Shown: positions 21,912-26,934 of the stretch, one piece after another
How the letters are laid out: every line of letters begins with the position of its first letter
How positions within the stretch are numbered: the stretch's first letter is position 1
Source: a virus
Virus record (IMG/VR): IMGVR_UViG_3300020172_005598
Location: 1-26,934 of that record
Length of the DNA: 26,934 bases
Reading direction: 5' to 3' (one strand)
Position numbers and translations under genes: made by a program
The notes under the pieces: model-generated
Databases searched by the model: none
Told to the model about the DNA's origin: nothing
What the model saw: only the letters and a program-made list of their open reading frames with translations

Positions 21912-22718
21912 ATGAAAATATTATCAATAGGAGATATACACGGAAAAAATTCATGGATGAATTTAACACATAATAGTGTAAGTTCTTATAATAATTGGAG
22001 GGTAAGCGTAGAAAGCGGTGCTCATGCTGATAATGAATTCTGGGATGAATTTCCATACATGGAATATGACAAAATAATATTCGTTGGAGATTATGTTGAC
22101 TCTTACGATTTAAGTAACGTAGAGATCTTACACAATTTAAAAGAGATAATCTGGTTTAAAAAAAATCTACCAGATAAGGTTATTCTTTTAATAGGTAATC
22201 ACGACATTCAATATTTTATTCCTAATGAAATATGTTCAGGATATAGAGCAGAAATGAAACCTGATTTAGAGGATCTTTTTAATTCAAATATAGGGCTTTT
22301 TAAAATAGCTCACCAAGAATTGGACAAAGATGGTAAGCCATGGATATGGACACATGCTGGAATAACTGAGGGATGGTTAAAGGAGGTAAGGACTGAGGTT
22401 TACAATAAATTCTATAGATTTTATGAATTTGTAAAAGATATCGAAGAAAATAATATAGATGAATTGTTAAATGTTCTTTTTGATCTAAGAAACGGAGTTT
22501 TATTTAATATAGATGCACACAGTGGTGGATTTAATTTGTGGGCAGGTCCAGTTTGGGTAAGACCACAAATATTAAATGAATTCTGTTTAAAAGGTTGGAA
22601 CCAAATTGTAGGACACACAAGACAGAAAGATATCAAAGAAGTAGATCTTGAAACACACAAGATTTATTATATAGATTGTTTAGATTCAGAAGGTAAAGGA
22701 TTAATACTAGATTTATAA
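21912..22718 (+). CDS. PPP-type metallophosphatase
   Basis: 268 residues with the full calcineurin-like metal-site series: GDIHG (7-11), GDYVDS, GNHD, THAG and GHT near the C-terminus, all in order. The GDIHG/GDYVDS/GNHD forms are those of Ser/Thr protein phosphatases and diadenosine tetraphosphatases. Lambda phage phosphatase is a known phage example. It may act on phosphoproteins or nucleotides. Overlaps the SmpB start by one base (TAATG), so the two are translationally coupled. Confidence 0.85.
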   Translation: MKILSIGDIHGKNSWMNLTHNSVSSYNNWRVSVESGAHADNEFWDEFPYMEYDKIIFVGDYVDSYDLSNVEILHNLKEIIWFKKNLPDKVILLIGNHDIQYFIPNEICSGYRAEMKPDLEDLFNSNIGLFKIAHQELDKDGKPWIWTHAGITEGWLKEVRTEVYNKFYRFYEFVKDIEENNIDELLNVLFDLRNGVLFNIDAHSGGFNLWAGPVWVRPQILNEFCLKGWNQIVGHTRQKDIKEVDLETHKIYYIDCLDSEGKGLILDL

Positions 22719-23143
22719 TGGCAAAGGCAGACATAACTAACAGAAAAGCAAGATATGATTATTTTTTCATAGACAACTACACTGCAGGTATACAATTATT
22801 TGGTCCTGAGGTAAAAGCTATAGAAAAAGGTAAAGTCACTATGCTGGATTCTTTTTGTTATTTTAAAAAAGGAGAGCTTTTTGTAAAAGGCCTTGTAATT
22901 ACTACAACAGGTACCTTTATGCCTGATCCTAAAAGAGATAAAAAACTTCTTCTTAAAAAAAGAGAGCTTAGGAAAATACAGAAGGAGATTAACCCAGGTA
23001 TCACAATAGTACCTAAAAAAATATTCAGTAATTCTAGAGGAATGATAAAATTAGAAATCTCTATTTCTAAAGGTAAGAAGGATTACGATAAAAGAAATAC
23101 AATAAAAGAAAGGGATCTTAATAGAGAGATGAAGAACTATTAA
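22718..23143 (+). CDS. smpB: SsrA-binding protein SmpB
   Basis: 141 residues, slightly short of the usual 150-160. Family landmarks are clear: NRKARYDYFF at the start, GPEVKAIEKGKV (usually GTEVKS.R.GK), a DSFCYFKKGEL strand, KKLLLKKRE, IVPKKIFSNSRGMIKLEIS and the C-terminal KGKKDYDKRNTIKERD with basic tail. SmpB brings tmRNA into stalled ribosomes and its tail lies in the empty mRNA channel. The conserved NHDPxRxR loop is altered to PDPKRDKK. No ssrA gene is seen here, so it would work with host tmRNA or one elsewhere in the phage. Confidence 0.92.
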   Translation: MAKADITNRKARYDYFFIDNYTAGIQLFGPEVKAIEKGKVTMLDSFCYFKKGELFVKGLVITTTGTFMPDPKRDKKLLLKKRELRKIQKEINPGITIVPKKIFSNSRGMIKLEISISKGKKDYDKRNTIKERDLNREMKNY

Positions 23144-23169
23144 TTGGTAGAAAGGGCTACGGTTTTTTA

Positions 23170-23177
23170 GATATATA
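23170..23177 (+). promoter_or_regulatory. GATATATA candidate promoter element
   Basis: GATATATA 18 bases before the ATG of the YceI gene, in the 52-base gap after smpB. It would drive the YceI-kinase-regulator operon. Confidence 0.4.
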
Positions 23178-23195
23178 CTTCTAAAAGATCATATT

Positions 23196-23693
23196 ATGCC
23201 TAACTACATTCTAGATCCGTCAAATTCGCAAATTAGTTTTTACGTAAGCTATTTAGTAATAGCTAAAGTTAAAGGTGATATATTATCATTTAAAGGAAAT
23301 GTTGAATCTGAATTAGAGGATTTTACTGATTCGCAAATAGAATTTACTGGTGATACTAATTCAATAAATACTGGAATCTCTGATAGGGACGAACATCTAA
23401 GATCAGAAGATTTTCTAAACTGCACAGAATTTCCAAGCATTAAATTTATTTCCACCTCGGTAGAGAAAAAGAAAAATAACTATATAGTTAAGGGGGTACT
23501 TAGAATAAAAGATGTAAGTAAAGAAGTTCAATTTACAGGAAATTACAATTTAAAGGAATCATCATTCTTGATGAATACAAATATATCACGTGAAGAATAT
23601 AACTTAAAATTTAACTCGACACCAAAAGGGAATCATTTAGTTGGTGACGAGATTAAGGTATTCGTAAATGTGTCGCTTACAAAAAAAGATTAA
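23196..23693 (+). CDS. YceI-family lipocalin-like protein, cytoplasmic form
   Basis: 165 residues. YILDPSNSQISFYVSYL is the typical YceI start. ISDRDEHLRSEDFLNCTEFPSIKF is the family's most conserved segment (split here as GISDRDEHLRSEDF and FPSIKF), and GVLRIKDVSKEVQF follows. The fold binds isoprenoid lipids such as polyprenyl-type molecules. No signal peptide, so it would stay in the cytoplasm unlike E. coli YceI. Two bases upstream of the histidine kinase gene, which suggests a shared operon. Confidence 0.88.
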   Translation: MPNYILDPSNSQISFYVSYLVIAKVKGDILSFKGNVESELEDFTDSQIEFTGDTNSINTGISDRDEHLRSEDFLNCTEFPSIKFISTSVEKKKNNYIVKGVLRIKDVSKEVQFTGNYNLKESSFLMNTNISREEYNLKFNSTPKGNHLVGDEIKVFVNVSLTKKD

Positions 23694-23695
23694 AT

Positions 23696-25465
23696 ATGTG
23701 CAACAAGACTAGAATATCCTTAATAATTTCATCAGTATTGATAGCAGGATTTTTATTTATTAAGATAGCAACGCAATCAGGTATAATAAACGAAACTGAA
23801 TTCACAAAACTATTAGAGATGTGTTTCTTCGGACTATCATTGCCATCTTTTATTATGATTGTTAAAAAATACACATCAAAGAGCAAGGAATACGAATACA
23901 TAAGCGATTATTTAACTAGATTAGGAAACATATTAGTTGAACAATCACAGGATCATTTATTTTATACTGGCGACATAGAAAAATGTTCTAAACAATTAAC
24001 AAAAGCCTCTTCCATAGCACTTAATTCTGGAAGATGCTCAATATGGCTATATAATGAATCCAGAACATCAATACTATGTGAACAGCTCTACATAAAAGAT
24101 AGAAACGATTGGGAGACGGATATGGAAATAAAGAAAGAAGATTTCCCATCATACTTCGAAGTATTAGAAAGCAACCCAATAATAATAGCTAACGACACTA
24201 ATGAACACCCAGCAACTATATGCTTTAAGGAGGTTTATACTACACCATTAGGTATAAAATCTATGCTCGATGTTCCTATTATATATAGGGGTGAAGTAAT
24301 AGGAGTAGTTTGTGTAGAATCATTAGAATCTAGAATATGGATGGAAGCTGAAATAAATTTTGCACACTCAATAGCATCTTTATACGCTTTTGCTTATTCA
24401 GTATTCGAAAACAACCTAGTAACTAAGGATCTAATAGAAATAGAAAAATTTATAGATCACGCGGCTCTTATATCTAAGACCAATAAAAAAGGAGAAATAA
24501 TATACGCAAATAAGAAATTCACTAAGGTTTCTGGATACACAATAGAGGAGGTTTTAGGAAAGGATCATAGACTATTAAACTCAGGATTACATAACAAAAA
24601 TTTCTGGAGTAATATGTACAAAATGGTAGTAGACGAGAAAAAGATCTGGAACTCAGTTGTGACAAATAAAGGAAAGAAAGGAAATTTATATTATGTGGAC
24701 ACTTATATAAAAGCTGATTTTGACCAAGAGACTGGAGAATTAAAAGGTTTCACTTCAATAAGACAAGATGTAACAGATATTATAGAATCATTAAATGAGG
24801 TAGATAAAAAGAACACTTATTTAGAACACGCTGCTAAAATCCTAAGACATGATATGCACAGCGGAATTAACACTTATATCCCAAGAGGTATAACTTCATT
24901 AGAGAGAAGATTAAGTCCAGAAATAATTAAAGAATTTAAGTTAGAAATACCTTTAAAAATGTTAAAAGAAGGGCTTAAACACACACAGAAGGTCTATACC
25001 GGGGTTTACGATTTTACTAATTTAGTAAAAAAAGATTCTATATTAGAAAAAGGATCTTATAATTTAGGAAGAATACTAACATCTTTTCTTGAATCAACAG
25101 CATATTCTAACCAGGTTTTAATATCTGAATGGATGCCAACTATCGATGTTAATGAATCTTTATTCTGTACAGCCATAGATAATCTAATAAGAAACGGGCT
25201 TAAATACAATGACAGTGAGACGAAGATAGTAGCAGTCTATATGGATTCAGAAGAATGGATTGCAATACAGGACAATGGTAGGGGTTTATCACAGAAAGAT
25301 TTTGAAGAACTATCTAAGCCATATGCTAGAAAGAAGGGTCAAAAAGAAAGTGGTACTGGATTAGGTCTTAACATTTGTGTAGCAATATTAGAAGAGCATG
25401 GATTCTTAATCACTTGTGAAAAAACCAAAGATGGTGGAACCAAGATAAGAATAAAAATTAAATAG
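23696..25465 (+). CDS. membrane sensor histidine kinase with GAF and PAS domains
   Basis: 589 residues. Two membrane helices (about 7-25 and 42-57) are joined by a short acidic loop, so there is no external sensor. A GAF domain (about 95-235) and a PAS domain (about 250-365, with ANKKFTKVSGYTIEEVLGKD) are in the cytoplasm. The phosphoacceptor helix carries LRHDMHSG with H385. The ATPase has N-box DNLIRNGLKYND (495-506), G1 QDNGRGL (525-531) and G2 GTGLGL (553-558). All catalytic motifs look intact. It probably senses a cytoplasmic small molecule and passes phosphate to the regulator at 25503. Confidence 0.92.
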   Translation: MCNKTRISLIISSVLIAGFLFIKIATQSGIINETEFTKLLEMCFFGLSLPSFIMIVKKYTSKSKEYEYISDYLTRLGNILVEQSQDHLFYTGDIEKCSKQLTKASSIALNSGRCSIWLYNESRTSILCEQLYIKDRNDWETDMEIKKEDFPSYFEVLESNPIIIANDTNEHPATICFKEVYTTPLGIKSMLDVPIIYRGEVIGVVCVESLESRIWMEAEINFAHSIASLYAFAYSVFENNLVTKDLIEIEKFIDHAALISKTNKKGEIIYANKKFTKVSGYTIEEVLGKDHRLLNSGLHNKNFWSNMYKMVVDEKKIWNSVVTNKGKKGNLYYVDTYIKADFDQETGELKGFTSIRQDVTDIIESLNEVDKKNTYLEHAAKILRHDMHSGINTYIPRGITSLERRLSPEIIKEFKLEIPLKMLKEGLKHTQKVYTGVYDFTNLVKKDSILEKGSYNLGRILTSFLESTAYSNQVLISEWMPTIDVNESLFCTAIDNLIRNGLKYNDSETKIVAVYMDSEEWIAIQDNGRGLSQKDFEELSKPYARKKGQKESGTGLGLNICVAILEEHGFLITCEKTKDGGTKIRIKIK

Positions 25466-25466
25466 G

Positions 25467-25474
25467 GTATATAC
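25467..25474 (+). promoter_or_regulatory. GTATATAC candidate promoter element
   Basis: GTATATAC right after the kinase stop, 28 bases before the ATG of the response regulator; could allow separate expression of regulator and partner. Confidence 0.3.
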
Positions 25475-25502
25475 ACAATAGTATATTAAATAAGATAATG
25501 AG

Positions 25503-25937
25503 ATGATTGAATCTATATTACTAGTAGACGACGAGGATTTATTCCACTTTGTTTTTGAAGACGCTTGTAGTGTTCTAGATATATCGGTTACATTAAAAGG
25601 TGTAAACAGTTCCGACGAAGCTGCTAAGATGTTTAAAGAGTGGCACGAAAATAATCCTAAGGGTAAACCAGAATGCGTTTTTGTAGATCTTAATCTTATA
25701 GGATCAACATTTGATGGTATAGAATTAGTTAGAAAAATTAACTTCGAATATGGTAATCACGTTGTAATAGGAATAATTTCATCATCTAATGAGTCAACAG
25801 AACAAGCTAAAGCATTACAAGCTGGGGCACAATTCTGGATTATTAAGTCTAATGATATAGAACCTAGATTAGAGGAATTTAAAACAGATTACGCTAACTA
25901 TAAAAATAGAACAGCACCTTTTAAAATTTATAAATGA
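25503..25937 (+). CDS. single-domain response regulator
   Basis: 144 residues, one receiver domain and no output domain. The acidic pocket is VDDED (D9, D10), the phosphorylated aspartate is D62 in FVDLNL, the switch Ser is in IGIISSS, and the conserved lysine is in WIIKS. GSTFDGIELVRKI follows D62 as in CheY/Spo0F-type proteins. Without a DNA-binding domain it must act by protein contact, either as a phosphorelay step or by binding a target. The coupled membrane protein at 25934 (ATGA overlap) is the obvious candidate. Confidence 0.9.
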   Translation: MIESILLVDDEDLFHFVFEDACSVLDISVTLKGVNSSDEAAKMFKEWHENNPKGKPECVFVDLNLIGSTFDGIELVRKINFEYGNHVVIGIISSSNESTEQAKALQAGAQFWIIKSNDIEPRLEEFKTDYANYKNRTAPFKIYK

Positions 25938-26611
25938 GATTCTGTAGAGAGGATATAGAAAGATTAATAGAACTTAAAAATACTAGAGGAATAATTCTAG
26001 AAGGGGATATTTTGAAAGTTACCGAAGATGATGGAGATCCTCTAATTAAAAACTATATCGAAGAGTGTTTAGTACTAGACAAAGAAAAAAGAAAAAAGAG
26101 ACTAGAAATAACTAAACAGATCCAGATTAAAAACACAGAATTAATAAAAAAAGATGAGGAGAACGGTAAGCTAATGCAGGAATTGCAGGAAGCTTTTGAA
26201 TCATCAAAAGAATCAAAGGAAGAAATAGAAAATCAGAACAAAGAACTTATAAGCTGGAGAGAAGAGCACGAGAGATTGAGTAAAGATTTACAGGATGCAC
26301 TAGCTTCAGCAGAAAAATCTAAATCAGAAGCAATAAGATCTAAAGAAAATGCGGAGAATGATTTAGATATACTCCAAAAAAAGACACAATTCGAGCTCAT
26401 AGGCACAATAGTTAAAGTGTCCCTAGGTGTTATATTGGGTATAGGAATAATAACGTCTATAATGTACATTATTTCAATCTATTTAAATAGAGAAACACAA
26501 ACTATAGGATCCGCATGGAGCAACCTATTCGGTATCTTATTAACCAATGCTTTTAGTATTATTGGTACCATTATGGGTATTAAATATGCTTCAAAAGACG
26601 ATCACAAGTAA
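25934..26611 (+). CDS. coiled-coil protein with two C-terminal membrane segments
   Basis: 225 residues. An N-terminal 50-residue region (CREDIERLIELKN, ILKVTEDDGDP) is followed by a long Lys/Glu coiled coil (about 50-150) and two membrane helices (about 155-178 and 195-218) joined by a short loop, so most of the chain is cytoplasmic. Family not recognised. The coupled start with the response regulator suggests it is that regulator's output or an anchor. A toxin-like or membrane-remodelling effector is possible but there is no direct evidence. Confidence 0.7.
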   Translation: MRFCREDIERLIELKNTRGIILEGDILKVTEDDGDPLIKNYIEECLVLDKEKRKKRLEITKQIQIKNTELIKKDEENGKLMQELQEAFESSKESKEEIENQNKELISWREEHERLSKDLQDALASAEKSKSEAIRSKENAENDLDILQKKTQFELIGTIVKVSLGVILGIGIITSIMYIISIYLNRETQTIGSAWSNLFGILLTNAFSIIGTIMGIKYASKDDHK

Positions 26612-26685
26612 AAATAATCAGTAAAATATTTTTTTTTCTCGCTACTTTTTGGTATATTTAATCTATAATTAAAAAGTAAAAATTT

Positions 26686-26934
26686 ATGGCAATTACAATT
26701 AAACCTAATGAACCGTTAAAACATTATTTTAACCGTGTATTAAAAAGAGCAGATCACCACGCTAAGGAGGTTGAAGAAGTTGCTCTTTCTATTATGGGAG
26801 CAGTTATCTGGAAAGCTGAAGGAGACATAGAAGTTAAAGAAACAAAAGAAAATGAAACAGGAAATATTCTATGGTTTTGGTGTAACGGGAGTAGATATGC
26901 CCTTTACTATAAACACGAAACTAGACAAATAGAA
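26686..26934 (+). CDS. hypothetical protein, 3' end outside the window
   Basis: At least 83 residues from the ATG at 26686, open to the window end. HYFNRVLKRADHHAKEVEEV is helical; then AVIWKAEG, ILWFWCNGSRYALYYKHETR form a beta sheet. It recalls small single-domain proteins sometimes annotated as integron-cassette or phage hypotheticals, without known function. Preceded by a TATATTTA word at about 26652-26659 and an A-rich leader, so it begins a new unit. Confidence 0.55.
   Translation, partial: MAITIKPNEPLKHYFNRVLKRADHHAKEVEEVALSIMGAVIWKAEGDIEVKETKENETGNILWFWCNGSRYALYYKHETRQIE

Noticed and set aside
23144-23170. Possible terminator after smpB
   Set aside because: GTAG/CTAC gives only a 4-bp stem ahead of the T run; too weak to call.
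23100-23200. tmRNA (ssrA) gene next to smpB
   Set aside because: The gap is only 52 bases and shows no tRNA-like acceptor stem or tag frame; no candidate seen elsewhere in the window.

Overview
The window reads as part of a large, AT-rich, tailed-phage genome whose host is a member of the Bacteroidota. The phage assignment rests on gene density (about 50 genes, gaps mostly under 100 bases, many ATGA/TAATG stop-start overlaps), many small unrecognised ORFs, a T4 Dda-type helicase, a Prs + NAMPT pair of the kind known from large myoviruses, and a SleB-type lysin. The host assignment rests on A-rich leaders without clear Shine-Dalgarno sites, a secreted protein with a Bacteroidota-style C-terminal sorting region, and a deoxyhypusine-synthase-like enzyme of the Bacteroidota type. 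No capsid, terminase or tail gene is present, so the phage call is inferred from context. No tRNA, tmRNA, CRISPR array, transposase or integrase was seen, and no stretch over 300 bases lacks a gene.

Layout: 1-153 is a 73-bp near-perfect inverted repeat that cuts into a YqeY-like gene. It is followed by an exonuclease and a Nudix hydrolase (452-1704). A polyamine pair comes next: a deoxyhypusine/homospermidine synthase-like gene convergent with speD (1759-3145). After a ferritin-like gene (3505-4185, minus) there is a long rightward block (4264-10254) with a methyltransferase-like protein, a nucleoside deoxyribosyltransferase-fold protein, an esterase, a ParB-fold protein, a SLOG-fold protein, a compact CCA-type nucleotidyltransferase and a P-loop kinase. 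The kinase leads into the NAD module Prs + NAMPT (10311-12801). A 625-residue flotillin/SPFH protein with vault-like N-terminal repeats follows (12864-14741), then a second deoxyribosyltransferase-fold gene.

Three leftward genes (15620-18831) encode a SleB cell-wall hydrolase, a secreted T9SS-like protein and the Dda helicase. A run of small overlapping genes, an HAD phosphatase and an isolated Lcl_C-domain gene lead to a PPP-type phosphatase, SmpB and YceI. The last complete operon is a phage-borne two-component system: membrane histidine kinase, single-domain response regulator and a coiled-coil membrane protein (23696-26611). The last gene runs off the window.

Most of the content points to takeover of host physiology: NAD supply, polyamines, nucleotide sanitation, tRNA and ribosome maintenance, membrane organisation and signal sensing. 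Two cross-cutting signals are the most interesting. First, four otherwise unrelated proteins share an N-terminal F-x-x-[FY]...[IL]-x-E pattern resembling the T4 capsid-targeting/gp21-cleavage signal. Second, a [GA]TATATA element lies upstream of most transcription-unit starts and may be a late-type promoter.
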